Position numbers and translations under genes: made by a program. This document shows, piece after piece, positions 11,445-22,215 of a stretch of 64,000 nt of DNA (its first letter is position 1; each line of letters starts with the position of its first letter). Under the pieces are notes generated by a model. That model had not been told where the DNA came from and made no database searches. It was given only the letters and a program-made list of their open reading frames with translations. The DNA is from Pyrrhosoma nymphula (Eukaryota > Arthropoda > Insecta > Odonata > Coenagrionidae). The DNA lies in assembly GCA_963573305.1 (NCBI GenBank), contig OY754337.1:70095094-70159093 (forward strand), written 5' to 3'.

Positions 11445-11870
11445 GTGTTCGAATAAAATATTCTGTGGAAATACAAAGTTCTAGTAAATTTTTTCAATAT
11501 GTCTAGTAAATTCCACAAAGTTACGCCGGAAACCATCAATGTTAATAAGAAGGGAAAAATCACGAGAAATCGAATAAAAATGAAATGTGGTCATCTTAAC
11601 ACCCTATTTTTTGAGTTGTTACTTAATTACTGCGATATAATTTAAGTCAAAATGCGTTAATTTCATGGAGAGCTGCAGTTATCTACAAAGGCTGGAAAAA
11701 GTCTTTATTAAAAATATCTTCTCAGAATAATGTGCATTTTTGTGTCTAAATTATATTTTCAATAGCTAACGCATGCCATCAGCGGAAGGAGGATATTTTA
11801 AACAAACAGAAAATAAAACAGGAATTTAGTATTTCTTTTGACTCAAACAGTCGCGGTGGAACCTCCTTAA

Positions 11871-12423
11871 GGTGAACCACCTTAAGAAAACTTAAATGCC
11901 ATTTTATTAATATTCTGGATAAATATAGAAAAGCATGTCCTCTATCTGATATGGACAACCAAATTTCACCTTTCCATGCTATTTTTCTGGAAAATTTAAC
12001 TTGAATTTACATGGGGTTAAATGCGACAATGGTAGAAAAACGTGGAAAAATGATATTTTTCTATCTATGATAAATGCTATTTTCACGAAAAACTGTTAAC
12101 AGCATGCGGAAACTCCCGGGAAATTGATAAAAATTAAATTAATTTATCTTACCGCCTTAGTTAATGAGTGTTTAGCCTATTACTACGATAGTTGAAATCA
12201 AAACGTGGCAATTCCATAGAAATGGCGCAGCAGTCGCGTCTGTTGTTATAAAAAAGTGTTCATTAAAAATATATTTGTGGAAGAATCTGCATATTTTGTG
12301 CCTTAGTTTGGGTTTTCAATAGCTAGTGCACGTTATCAGTGAACGCAGGATTTTTTAAACCAATTTTACAATAAGTTGGAATTGAGTATTTGTTTTGACT
12401 CAAACAGTCGCGTTGGGACCACC
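11871..12423 (+). mobile_element. TTAA-type MITE family A, copy A3
   Basis: A 553-bp element flanked by TTAA at 11867-11870 (shared with A2) and 12424-12427 (shared with B2). It runs parallel to A2 throughout: the AAATGCCATTTTATTAAT-type start, 'GGTTAAATGCGACAATGG' in the middle, and the CAGTCGCG..GGACCACC end. Its left terminus has diverged (GGTGAACCACC). It has no coding capacity. Confidence 0.85.
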
Positions 12424-12427
12424 TTAA

Positions 12428-13360
12428 GATAGCATGAGCGAGATAGTTCCTTAGTCATAATTTAGGCCATATTCAAATTTTATTTTTTAATTTCAGTGTC
12501 CATAAGAAGTATGTAGTAAATATTGTAACATTAATGGCGCAAAAATGTAGTTGTGTATGTCAAAAATTCTCAGTAATTAAATAAATATATCAACTTTAGT
12601 ATAGAACTTGACTCATTGTCTTCTCGTCGTACGGCTGAAAAGCCTTCAAAGCAGCAGTTTTTTTGTGATTATGTAAACATTACTGTGGTGAGTAATGGAT
12701 TAGTTTTTATAAATAGTTGAGAAAACATAACAACTACACATCGTTAGTTTTTTGACGAAATCTAGGTGTAGTTATATGTTATAAATTCCAATTTTTTTCA
12801 ATAGTCTCCCTCTGGAGCGCACAGCCGTCATCTATCACTTGGAAAACATCCTAAATGTTTAGGCAAATTGCTCGAATAGTAGTTTGGGAATTGGTCGTTG
12901 ATTGTTTGTCGGGGGGGCCTTCGACAGGAGCCTGGGCATTTTCTTGGTCCATTGTGCCAACCCTATGCCTGTATGCCACTTAAAGACAGGGGACAAGAGA
13001 ACCACGGTAGAGGTATGGAGGAGCGGCCGCCCCCAACCTCCACAGCACAGGTGTAGAGGGTGTACTCCATCTAACCTTCCCGATCTGGGTATATCTTCCT
13101 CTGGCCTCCCGGTGGTCTGGAGGGAGTATAACCTATCCATCCACGAGGTATGGAGGAGGGTCACCCATCCAGCCTCCGTCCGGGTCCAACGCTGCTGAAC
13201 TTAGGTGTTCTGACGGGAACCGGTGAATTCAACCTGGCTAAGCCCTTGCCCTCGGGAAAGGGTTAGTATTTTGATGTCTTTGGAAAGATAAGTTTTTTTT
13301 CTTTAAAATGAGGTCCAATTCAATAAATTCTAGGTGAAGTGATTTATCGCTCCAACTTCC
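12428..13360 (-). mobile_element. TTAA-type MITE family B, copy B2 (interrupted by a SINE)
   Basis: Reverse-orientation copy of B1. The start 'GATAGCATGAGCGAGATAG' is a diverged B right end, and the other side ends in CCAACTTCC before TTAA (13361-13364). Without the 364-bp insertion it is about 569 bp. The inner sequence follows the complement of B1 closely, including the ATTTATTTAATTAC-type block and the region around 'GCGCACAGCCGTCATCTATC'. Confidence 0.84.
12903..13266 (-). mobile_element. 5S rRNA-derived SINE
   Basis: A GC-rich 364-bp insertion interrupts B2. On the minus strand its head reads like the inner part of 5S rRNA: an ACCGGTTCCCGTCAGAACACC stretch at about 13200-13220, then 'AGTTCAGCAGCGTTGGAC' and 'CTGGATGGGTGACC'. 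These are the 5S segments holding the TFIIIA/Pol III control boxes A, IE and C (about 13162-13223). The 3' body (12903-13150) resembles nothing else in the window. 5S-derived SINEs (SINE3 class) are known in fish and some insects. The 5' flank of the 5S gene is not full length and there is no clear target-site duplication. A 5S pseudogene with an unrelated attached sequence is the alternative. Confidence 0.75.
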
Positions 13361-13364
13361 TTAA

Positions 13365-13969
13365 AGAGTAGCACTACGGCGGCGCCATCGTGCGGCGGAC
13401 AATTGGCATGTTGAAATAACGTTCTCCTCTTGGTGTTTAATGTTCGATTGTTGGAATGAGGAAGCGGTGGCATATGACGGATAGCCTTGGCCGTGGAGGG
13501 TCCATGCGAGGAGGAGGCTGAAATTCTCGAGGGGCTTGGGAGAGTATGTGTGTTTGGGAGGTGGAAGGTTTCTCAAGTGGGTGCGAGAGTAGGCGAGGGG
13601 GAGGCGTAGGGACTTTGGGGGCGTGGGGCAGGGGTTGTTGCGGGACTTCAGCCAAGAGCGTCAGGGGCGGGGAGGGAATGGGGGGCGTGTATCACAAATA
13701 GGCTGGTAAACAAGAGAGGTCCGTGGGGGTGGGGGAGGGAGGAGGTATGGGGTCTGGCGTTGAGGGTTTCGTGGGTTTCCATGAGCGGGAGGGGAGAGCA
13801 AGGAGGAGAGAAAGGTGGGGCGCAGTAGAGGTAGTATTCGAGGAGTTGGAAGTATACCGGGGGTAGCGTTTCTTGTCCCGTACATGGATAAGGAGCGTGA
13901 CACGAATAGGGATGCATGGGATAGGAAAGCCCCGCCTACTTTGTCGAAAACATTGAAACCGTTGTTGGC
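13365..13969. other. G-rich island
   Basis: GGGG- and GAGG-rich on the + strand, especially 13490-13920. Overlapping minus frames of 71-89 codons are Pro/His/Ser-rich and look compositional. Near 13375 a GGCGGCGCCATCGTG motif resembles GGTGGCGGCATCGTG near 22422, hinting that two islands share an edge. Confidence 0.45.
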
Positions 13970-13973
13970 TTGA

Positions 13974-14558
13974 GGTAGTTTGAGTGAGATTTTAATTTAA
14001 AATTTTAGCAGTTATTAGATGCATGAAGTAAATATAGTAATATCAGTGACACAAAAACTTAGTTTTTGAGTGAATTTTACAGTAATGTGTATATTTCTCA
14101 ATCTTTAACTTGACTTATTTCACTCCGTACGATGAAAAAGCCTTCACAACCGGAGGTATTTTTTCTTTTGCGATTTTATAAAGCGTACTACGGTGAGTAT
14201 TTATAAAAAAAGTAATCGGGAAAACATATGGACCACACACACCATACATTGTGTTTATGATGCAATCTGTGCGTCAAGACTTACTCGTTTTCGTCCTTGG
14301 TGGAACCTATTCATATTTGAAATTAAACACTTAAACGTTGCGATTACACAGAGATTTTGGTGGTTCCAAAACTGTTTTCCCGAAATGTCTTTCTGGAGCT
14401 CACTTTCAAGATCTAAGGGAAATCACCTAATCCCTCGGAAAAGGTATTCTATTCTAAGTAGTGCGATAAAAAAGCTGATATTTTATTTTTTGAATACTTT
14501 TCTTTGGATGTGGAGAGATTCATTAAATTTTGTGTAATAATATTTCGCCTAAACTACC
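13974..14558 (-). mobile_element. TTAA-type MITE family B, copy B3
   Basis: A diverged reverse-orientation copy of 585 bp. It starts GGTAGTTTGAGTGAGA after TTGA (a decayed TTAA) and ends with CCTAAACTACC before an intact TTAA (14559-14562). The interior follows B2, for example the 'CTCCGTACGATGAAAAAGCC' block. A 114-codon frame inside it is fortuitous. Confidence 0.8.
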
Positions 14559-14562
14559 TTAA

Positions 14563-15220
14563 AGGTAGCTCCAAATTAATTTCATGGTGTATTATTAGCC
14601 AGAACCTATATTCAATTTCGAATTAATGTAAACATTTGTATATTATTTCTTAGTAATTCACTAAACGCCTCTGGATGTCGTGTTCCGATTCCAAATGACC
14701 AGAAAAACTGCTGCGTTCACGGTGGTTCAAAGAGTATTTCGTCGTAAGAAAGGTAAATTGATGTGACAAGGATATATTTCGTCGGAATTTGCGCTGCAAT
14801 TTGTGTAATCAGTATTTGTGCAGTATATTTTTTCACGCTTTTAATTATGCTTTTAGAAGTGAAGCCCACTTCAGCGTGCCAATAGTTTTCATACCAAGGT
14901 GGCTGACTTTTGGATTCTCGAAATTATTCTAAATAGCGCCCCCAGTGTATTTCATCTGCATCGGTAGTATCCCAGGGGTGGCACGTGCGAGAGGGTGAGT
15001 CTGAGAGTGGGTAGAGTTTATGCGGGGGCACTCTTGTTGGGAAGGGGTTGGACTGCGACACGAAGAAGGGGGACTTGCTGTTGAAAGGTATAAGGGCAAG
15101 AGGCACATGAAGGAGGCGTTACACAGGAGAGAGGGGGTCTTGGCTTGATGCGTGGACAAGGGGAGAGGGACATTTCCAGGGAATGCATGCACTGGATGGC
15201 CCTTGTATTGAAAATTCCGT
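14563..15220. other. Non-coding, with a G-rich island
   Basis: About 14940-15185 is G-rich on the + strand, with short Pro/Ser-rich minus frames. No gene is recognised. Confidence 0.4.
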
Positions 15221-15280
15221 TACTTTACATCTACGTAGTACCCTGCAAGCTATCTCTAAGGTGTGTGTGCGCCTGGGAGT
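15221..15280 (+). repeat. Dispersed arthropod repeat, copy 1 (TACATCTAC..ACCCTGCAAGC)
   Basis: TACATCTACGTAGTACCCTGCAAGC followed by an AAGGTGTGTG run. Related copies lie at about 21610 (+) and 47860-47935 (-). A repeat with this signature is widespread in arthropod genomes as I recall it; I cannot name its family with certainty. Confidence 0.5.
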
Positions 15281-15552
15281 GACTCTGACAGCACTCCAGA
15301 CATGCACTAACCGCCTAACACACTATGATGCTATTAATCGAAATTTTTTGTTACATGCTTGGGAGGAGATTCCAAATTCAGTGGTTTCTAACCATCAGCA
15401 TACTCATGCGGCATTGAAACTGCACTAATGTATCAAAGGGACTATTTGCTTTACCTCAGTTTGCTAACGTGAAAAAATGATACCAAAATTAAAGATACTG
15501 AATAAACAGGTATATTAAAATTAGTCCCAGTCAGACATGGCAAAATAAAATA

Positions 15553-15591
15553 AAAAGTATGAATAGTAACGCCGTTACTATTCATACTTTT
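15553..15591. repeat. Perfect 19-bp inverted repeat
   Basis: Two 19-bp arms (15553-15571 and 15573-15591) are separated by one base and form a perfect hairpin. No family is recognised; it may be the footprint of a small fold-back element. Confidence 0.8.
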
Positions 15592-15879
15592 CCATACATT
15601 ACATCATTAGTAGATTCGATCATCATAGCTAGTGTAGTCCATAATCGTACGCGAATGAAATGGAAATTTAAAACCCGTCTGTATTGCAGTGTATCTCTCT
15701 AATTTTATGAATGTGATATAACCTTCCATTGTAGTTTGGAGTTTTTAATACACATGCTCTCAGCGTCTTCGGAGAAGTAATATTTCGAGGCTCCGCATAT
15801 TGTTTTCCAAGTGGGAATAAGTTGAAGGTTATACATTAAGCATCCGGATGCCACTGTGTTCTTCTCTGTTCTCCCTCGT

Positions 15880-16180
15880 CTTGCGGGGGATAGCAGAAAT
15901 GCTAAGAGTTGGACGTGGAGGTGGGGGAAGTGGAAAGTTTACGGGGTGGGCATCGGAGAAGCTGTGCGGGGGAGGGAGGATACACGGGGGTATGTCAGCA
16001 GCCAGGAAGGGGAAAGGCAGGGGGGGGGTGGGAGTGGCTGTAGGGGGCAGGAGGCGGGGGAGGAGGCTGCGACGCTGGAAGTTTGACAGGAGATGAGTGA
16101 GCGGGAGGGTGGGGTGGAGATGGTAATGTGGGGAGGTGGGGGTTGGTAAGAACGCCGTGGGGAGGATGTTACCGAGCCAT
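15880..16180. other. G-rich island
   Basis: Very G-rich on the + strand, including a nine-G run near 16020. Frames of 76-82 codons are Gly/Arg-rich and compositional. No gene is called. Confidence 0.45.
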
Positions 16181-17589
16181 GTTCCTCGGCCGGGAGTCCC
16201 TAGTCTCTTGGGGGTCCGCCAGCCGAGGTAGGCTTAGCGTAGAGCACATCTTTTTATGCATCCTCCAGAGAAATTCGCTTTTGTTGATTTTTCTTACTCG
16301 GACTTTGGTACTACTTTGTTCAGGGACGTTGTTTATAAGTATGCTGTAGATTTTAGAAAAAGCTAACGTTCAGTGCGTAGCAAGGTTTTTTAATGGCTGT
16401 TGTAAGTTCATTGTTTTATGACCTCGCCATTTTTATGTCGATGACTCAAGACGTATCCTTAGGATTTGAGGAGTTAAATTTAAAATGTGCTGACCTTTAG
16501 TATCGTTTTGCTTAAGCAGACTAAGACTGAGTTCCTGGCAAGACTAAGACCGAAAGAATGGCCTCGCGTGAGTGAATGTGTGGTTCAACCTATTAAGCTA
16601 TCCTTGTCACTTCTGACAGTTAAATACTCGTATACTTTTATCATTGTTGATGACCCTAGTTATTTATAGCCAAGTCATGAGAACTGCTTATTAAGTTCGG
16701 TTGTGGTTCAAATTTGTAATTCTGCAATTTCCGATTTTTTTCCTGTTGTTAAGTTAAATAAATAAATAAATTAAGTCTTCAAATCTCTTCCTATCAAGAG
16801 TGTTAGTAGCTAAAACCCACGCGCTAAAGAAAGCAAACCTTAAAAAGGAAATAATGGGAAATTGAATTATTTGGAATGCAGTGTGTTTCATCAAAAGTTA
16901 TGAAGCCATTACTGCCTCCAATTAATTTGTGCGTTAGACTAAATGTTTTGTGAAATGTTAATACATAGTTACAGCAACAGTAATTGTATAAATCTACTCT
17001 AATTCTGTTTCAGTATTCTCTCGCGGGCTCCGTTAATATGTCCTAAGGAATGCTATCCTTTGATATGGAGCCTAAAAAAAGTGGTGGTTATATCAATATT
17101 ATATTTCCAATGTTGAATTCTCAAAGCGATTTAACCCGAAGGTTGGTTTTTTGATAGGTGAGAGTAGAGCTCACCCCGGACTAAGCCACAGGCGTGTGAA
17201 ATTGACACATTCAGGGTAGGGGGGCCAGTTCCTTTCCCTGGGAATGTTGAATTATGATCACATTATTCAGAGCATTCGCCGCTACGGAAGCAAAAAAGAT
17301 GTTTATTTCGCAATGTGATGCACAGTGGGAGATAGAACTTAACCCTTGCCCCTCGAGAGAAGACATAGACCAGCGGAGGAGGGGGAGAGGGGGACGGGGA
17401 ATGGGTACGTGACGTCGTTGCCTGGTGGGGAGGAGATCCGGAATTACGCTTGGCGGGAAATAGGGGATTAGAGGACAGCTTATCGGTAAGGATGGATTAA
17501 TTCGGTTGCGTCTCGTTTGTGTGAAATATTAATTAGAAACACGAACGCTTCATTGTTGCACTCTTAATGATTGTCTACACGACCTGAGT
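16181..17589. other. No gene recognised
   Basis: Mostly AT-rich, with an (AAAT)n microsatellite near 16755 and a short G-rich patch at 17365-17410. No coding or RNA signal that I can support. Confidence 0.35.
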
Positions 17590-17700
17590 TTCCATGAGGA
17601 AGTGATTTATCAAGTGTAGTTGATTCTTGACGACGTCCTATGTCGAAACACGTTACATTGAATAAAAATATTAAAAATGATATCTAAGTGACTTGGCTTC
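17590..17700 (+). mobile_element. PLE 3'-end relic with a degenerate hammerhead-like motif
   Basis: A CGAC-type half-stem, GTCCTAT, GTC and GAAA (17631-17648) precede a TTGAATAAAAATATT tail, the same order as the other PLE ends here. The core box (TTCTTGA, 17624-17630) is strongly degenerate and the stem has 3-4 pairs. It is flanked by no recognisable coding remnant. Confidence 0.4.
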
Positions 17701-20065
17701 AATTTAGTACCCGGTGATTTTACTTTGGTACCCCCGAAACAATGCACCTTGGTGCTTTGTCTACTATAGAAGTGTGATTTCTTGCTGTTGCTGGTTACGT
17801 ATGTACTTGGGCTGTATGCGTGAATCCAAATTAACGTAACTTGAAAATAGACAATATTTTAGACTACTTACTTCAGGCGCTATTAATACCACACTATTAT
17901 GGCTGTTTTGGTACGGTTATCAATTTTTTACGTCCACTTATTGACGTTTAGCGTAATATGTATTTAAAAAATCACTGCTTCAAATTTTGTGTTGGAAAAT
18001 CAGTGATCAGTTACCAATGTAATAATTTCATGTTTGGTTAGGATTAGCAGTTCAATTTTCTTTCAAATAAGTAACCTTTGCACCATGATTCGTTTCTTGT
18101 CACCCGGTCACTGCCATTGCTCCTGCATTCTAGGTATGGCTCTCTTTCAGAGGTTTATAGTAGACATTAACATTGATTACAATTGATTGATTGATTGATT
18201 GTCTTGATTGTATCGAGTTGTGAAAATAGTGTATGTTAAAACTTCATTATTTATTAATTTTTACTGTTGCACTCAATTTGCTTCGAACTTAGTTTGGAAG
18301 CAAAGGAGTTTGGTAGTGAAAGTTTATTGTAGAAATCATCTCTTTCATAGCAACACGTTTTGACTTTAGGCCGATCTCATGGCTCTCGCGTAATACACAT
18401 CAGTATGAAAATTTGTGGATGAGTGAAGTATTCTCTTATGTCCCTTTTACATTACTAGGTTTGAATGATGGTTAATATGGCGGCTTGAACTTACTTGCGC
18501 TCACACGTATTCAAGTTTTTCACGTTTACGGTATGATGGTGATTATCTCTGGTGAAGAGTAAATTAGCTAAAAACAGTTGAAACAACCTACGCGCGCGCA
18601 ACTAATTGAAGAACTAAGATGATATACACCGTTGAAGAAGATGGATATTGCGGAGCAAGTGGGATTTTTGGCGGGCGCTTCATGTCCAAATGAATCTCGA
18701 TTTCTTCCCCACGAAATTGCTGCCTCCGCTCCGATCCTTCCACTTTAGAGGCCATTTTGCAACTGGTATTTTAACTGACTTCCGTTCGCACACGTTTCAA
18801 ATGCAAATAAAAAAAAATAAAAAAAAGTTTACAAGAGTTAGCGCAAACTTGCGTTCACATGACGAACCTTTTACTAGCATTCTGGTTACTAGCGTAGAAA
18901 GCTAGTAGGGTAAACGGGGCATTAGACAACCTCTACGTTTCCTGAATATTTGTAGCCTACAGTCTTTGAATGTGATGACCGTGGCCACCGCGGCATATAT
19001 CTAGGTATGTGAAAAATCGATATGGACATGGACAAGGAGAAAGTGCTTTCGAAACTTCGCAAAAATTAATAAAACATATGGGGAACGACGTCATCTATCA
19101 TATATCTGCGTCAAACCTTCACCTCAAGACCTTGCATGCCTATGCCCCTTCAGCTGAAGTCTATTTTTGCGTTCTTTTTTCATCCCATAACAATGCTCCC
19201 GCCTTTGAGCCTCTTTTTTGTAAAGATATTAGCCTCTATCCATCTTGTTATGCTTCGTGATATGTCCGGTAAAAGTACATTAATCATACACCTTTTACGC
19301 ACCTTCTTGAATCTTGGTTTCATAATATTTTTTTTCATTAGTCGATGGTTTTGAATCCGAAAACTGGGATCCATTTTAGCGCTCTACTACTGTATTACGT
19401 TGTTTTACTCAAAAGTTAAAATTTCATCGAGATTCAGTGCGTTGACTTGATCGCATTTTAATGAAAAATGTATGTAATATATTACAGGAAAACCACCACG
19501 TGATATTTTTTGTGTACATTTTTATTTAGTGTTGGTAACTTGTTAATACCTTTACCTATTTTAAGTTTTCGTTAAACATTTACAGGTACTTTCCACTCCA
19601 GATACTAGTCCGATAAAAAACGCCTGCTCCAAAGGAATATGATTCGAATGTATCACTGCCCTTTACTGCAGATTTTGGGTTATGCGCCAGTACATTGTGG
19701 GCCAGGAGTAATACATGAGTAATTAAAATTGAGCAAATAGCTACGTACACCGTTATATTTGGCACAATTCCACGTGGTTTATAGTTATGTGGAAGCGAAA
19801 TAATTCTTTCTCCTGCGCGCATCTTGTTTTTATAATATGCCTAAGGTATCAGCAAGCAAAACTAAGATACAAAACATGCACATCATTCTACAAATACGTT
19901 TTTCATGAATACTTTTTTAGTCACAAGGGCCGACTGCAACGTCATTTATGTCAAATTACCGCATTCTAACTTTAATTATAGCAGTAATTTACTAATAAGA
20001 AAAAAAATGTGATGAAAGTGTACCTACATCTTATTGTCATTCAATTCACTGGGATAATCCGCTCC
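17701..20065. other. No gene recognised
   Basis: AT-rich sequence with a (GATT)n microsatellite at about 18181-18200. Frames up to 85 codons carry no domain. A transposon-derived origin is likely in places but cannot be shown. Confidence 0.35.
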
Positions 20066-20278
20066 ATATAACAGCTTATCCTGAAAATGACCCTAATTTA
20101 GAGAAATTCTAGTTTCCCCATTTTTCACCCATTTTCGCATTTAACACCATATTAATTTCAAGTTTAGTTTTCGAAAAAAATAGCACAAAAATGTAGGATT
20201 ATTATTAATATCAAATAGGGGATACGTTTTTATATAAGTAGCGAGTATATGAATAAAATGACATTTAATTCATTTTTA
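20066..20278 (-). mobile_element. Fragment of MITE family A, copy A5
   Basis: This matches the complement of the 5' half of A2: 'CATTTTCGCATTTAACACC' and an AAATAGC..TAGGATT..GGGGATACG stretch align in order. The terminal GGTGGTTCC is missing. A GTGTGAGCGAGAT stretch just beyond (about 20290) resembles a family B end, so a second B-type scrap may adjoin. Confidence 0.65.
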
Positions 20279-20521
20279 AATGGAAGTTAGTGTGAGCGAG
20301 ATATCATTATACATTGAAGTGAATGTGGGCTCTATATAAAGACAAAACTCTCATATTTCTAGTGATACGAAAACATCGGCCGCTTACCGCACGACTTCTC
20401 GAGATATTTACTAGAAATAGAAGCCTTTTCCGTGGTATATGGTACCTACTGATGTGCACCTTAGAAGTTCAATCCCATAAAATAATGTTTCCGCGTCATT
20501 ATATATACGGCTGTTTTTAGA

Positions 20522-20990
20522 GCGTTTGTTTACGCTTTACGGCATCCAGTCTCCAGGCTCAGTCTCCTTTGGTCAGGTTCCTTTCCGCCATACCTCTTTT
20601 CCATAGATTTGGTGGTCTTCTTCTCTTTCTCCTTTCGTACGGTTTCCACGCCACGATGATGCGTGGTAGTCTTTCATTCGGCATTCTCGGGACATGTCTG
20701 TACCATAGCGGTTGTTTTGACTTTATTTCGTCCAAGATGGGTTTTGACATATTCATTATCTCCCGAATTCTCTCATTTCTTACTCTTTCAATCCTGGATT
20801 TCGAGCTGCCCTTCTGAGGTAGTCCATTTCTGATGCTATTAGTTTCTTTTCCTCACTCACATTTATTTGCCATATTTCACTTCCATAGGTCAGTATACTT
20901 TTAAATGTGGTGATGTATTAGATACGTTTTATTTATTTTCTATAGATCTCTACTCCAAAGTATTGGATTTAATATATTCATTGTAGCTTA
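20522..20990 (-). pseudogene. LINE reverse-transcriptase C-terminal remnant
   Basis: The minus strand reads T-F-K-S-I-L-T-Y-G-S-E-I-W-Q and then a D-Y-L-R-R-A-A-R segment. It continues after a one-base frameshift (near 20810) into R-N-E-R-I-R-E-I-M and W-Y-R-H-V-P-R-M-P-N-E-R-L-P. The end is R-R-K-R-R-R-P-P-N-L-W, a G-D stop, and A-W-R-L. This is the typical tail downstream of the palm/thumb in arthropod LINEs (the 'LYG.E.W', 'R.RN..I', 'W.GHV.RM...RLP', 'GR...GRP' order). It has lost the upstream RT and the endonuclease, and has stops and a frameshift, so it is dead. LINE clade is not determined. Confidence 0.85.
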
Positions 20991-21605
20991 CCTTTATTTA
21001 TCCTATCTTAAATCGTTTCTGTGCTCCTCCTGCTGTTGTGTATTTTTATTCCTAAATAGTCAGGAGACGTGGTTTTTAGCGTCATTAATTTTTCTATGAT
21101 TCTTGATTCTAAAAAAAATAGTTTTATGCTTAAGTAAACTTTAAAAATGGCCTCTCATTATGAAGAGGGTAGATTTCATTCGAGCTGCCTGGAAAAAATG
21201 TGCATCTGGGTGGAGGCCGTCGGAAGATTGAAAAGGTCTGGCCATCCGCGTGTGTCGGCGGGGAGAGAAGAAATGATTCGGTTCGAAGTGAAGGGAATTT
21301 TGAAAGCGTGGGCGAGAGGGATGGCGGGGATGATGTGGCGATCAAGCCCATGTGGGTGGGACGGAGAGGATATTGGATGGGGAGGGAAGGGAAGTGCGTG
21401 CAACGGGTGGGAGTCGGGAATGGAGGACGGTGTGGGGGATGAAGGATCGGGTTTTTTGGGAGCTTAAATGGAGGTGGTCTCTTTCATGTGGACCGGATAG
21501 AGTCGGTAGAGCAACAGGGGTGGGGTGAGCGAGAGGATTGTGAGAGATCCTGGGTAGGCATGCGCTAAAAGGGGTGGATATGTGAATACTGTGGAGAATG
21601 GTGGA
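20991..21605. other. G-rich island and spacer
   Basis: About 21180-21590 is G/A-rich on the + strand. Its minus frames (73-75 codons) are Pro/Ser/His-rich. No gene is recognised. Confidence 0.4.
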
Positions 21606-21670
21606 GGGTGCTCTTCTGCATCCACATAGTACCCTTCAAGCCACCTAAGTTTAGTTTGTCAGGGGGCAAA
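21606..21670 (+). repeat. Dispersed arthropod repeat, copy 2
   Basis: 'ATCCACATAGTACCCTTCAA' then GCCACC and, a little later, CAGGGGGCA. This is the same order as at 15221 and, inverted, at 47860-47935. Confidence 0.45.
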
Positions 21671-21717
21671 TTTACAATAGCATGCCCTACACTCTATACT
21701 AAAAATGGTTTACTAAC

Positions 21718-21915
21718 GTCGGCCTCGGTGGCGGTGGAGTAAGTCCTCGCCTGCTACCCTAGGGTCGTGGGTTCGAGTCCTGCCTGGGTGGATTTTTCAT
21801 TTCTAAGGACATGGTTGTGTGTTCGCGTCCCTCATTATGTGTTGCCGTACTCGATGTAAAAAGGTCTTGCTGGTTGTTTTCGCGGACATCAAAACTAATA
21901 AATAAATAGGAACCA
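21718..21915 (+). mobile_element. tRNA-derived SINE, family S1
   Basis: A GGTGGCGGTGGAGTAAG stretch serves as A box and 'GGGTTCGAGTCCTGCC' as B box, spaced as in a tRNA. A unique body and an ATAAATAAATAGG tail follow, about 190 bp in all. There is no CCA-type tRNA end and no intact cloverleaf, so I do not call a tRNA gene. A diverged reverse copy lies at 22136-22215. Confidence 0.75.
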
Positions 21916-22135
21916 CGAGTAGGTATAAATGCATTTTGCAACTACGTAGTGCAAAGATGTACAAGAGTTACTCAGGAGTCGTGCGAGGCGTCCGTTTGGG
22001 ATGAGGTACTTAGCGTATTAATACAGAAATTTTAGATAAAAATTTTTTTTCATTTCCACAACCACCGAAAACAGCTTCTATGGCAGTTTTTTACATTGGT
22101 GTATTTTACAAGTAACAAATGGACTCACACAGCTA

Positions 22136-22215
22136 TTCCCTGAGTGGTGAAAAATCCACACAGGCTGGATCCACGACCCTAAGGTTAGCAGGTGAGAACT
22201 TTACCCTGCAATCAA
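22136..22215 (-). mobile_element. tRNA-derived SINE S1, diverged copy
   Basis: On the minus strand this shares with the + copy 'CACCTGCTAACCTTAGGGTC', then GATCCAGCCTGTGTGGATTTTTC. The B box is damaged (GATCCAGCC). Only the tRNA-like head plus a short part of the body can be followed. Confidence 0.7.

Larger units (their letters stand above)
10428..11540 (-). mobile_element. Truncated Penelope-like element (PLE) with inverted ends
   Basis: The 1113-bp insertion is flanked by a perfect 12-bp duplication, GTTAATAAGAAG, at 10416-10427 and 11541-11552. Its two ends (10428-10683 and 11244-11500) are near-identical inverted copies of about 256 bp. Between them on the minus strand lies the GIY-YIG endonuclease region; the reverse transcriptase that precedes it in full-length PLEs is missing. 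A 40-bp tail (11501-11540) lies outside the right repeat. Inverted terminal copies, 5' truncation and variable-length target duplications are known PLE traits. Because the duplication and the repeats are nearly intact, this is among the younger insertions here. Confidence 0.9.
10196..11866 (+). mobile_element. TTAA-type MITE family A, copy A2 (interrupted by PLE)
   Basis: It starts with 'GGTGGTTCCACCG' directly after TTAA (10192-10195) and ends in 'CGGTGGAACCTCC' before TTAA (11867-11870). Removing the nested PLE and one copy of its target-site duplication leaves about 546 bp, the same size class as A1 and A3. It is non-coding. The right TTAA is shared with the next element, A3. Confidence 0.87.

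Noticed and set aside
13162..13240. Functional 5S rRNA gene
   Set aside because: Only the central part matches 5S; the 5' and 3' ends of the gene are replaced by unrelated sequence.
21718..21790. Functional tRNA gene
   Set aside because: A and B boxes are present but the cloverleaf is not complete and the sequence continues into a SINE body with a second copy nearby.
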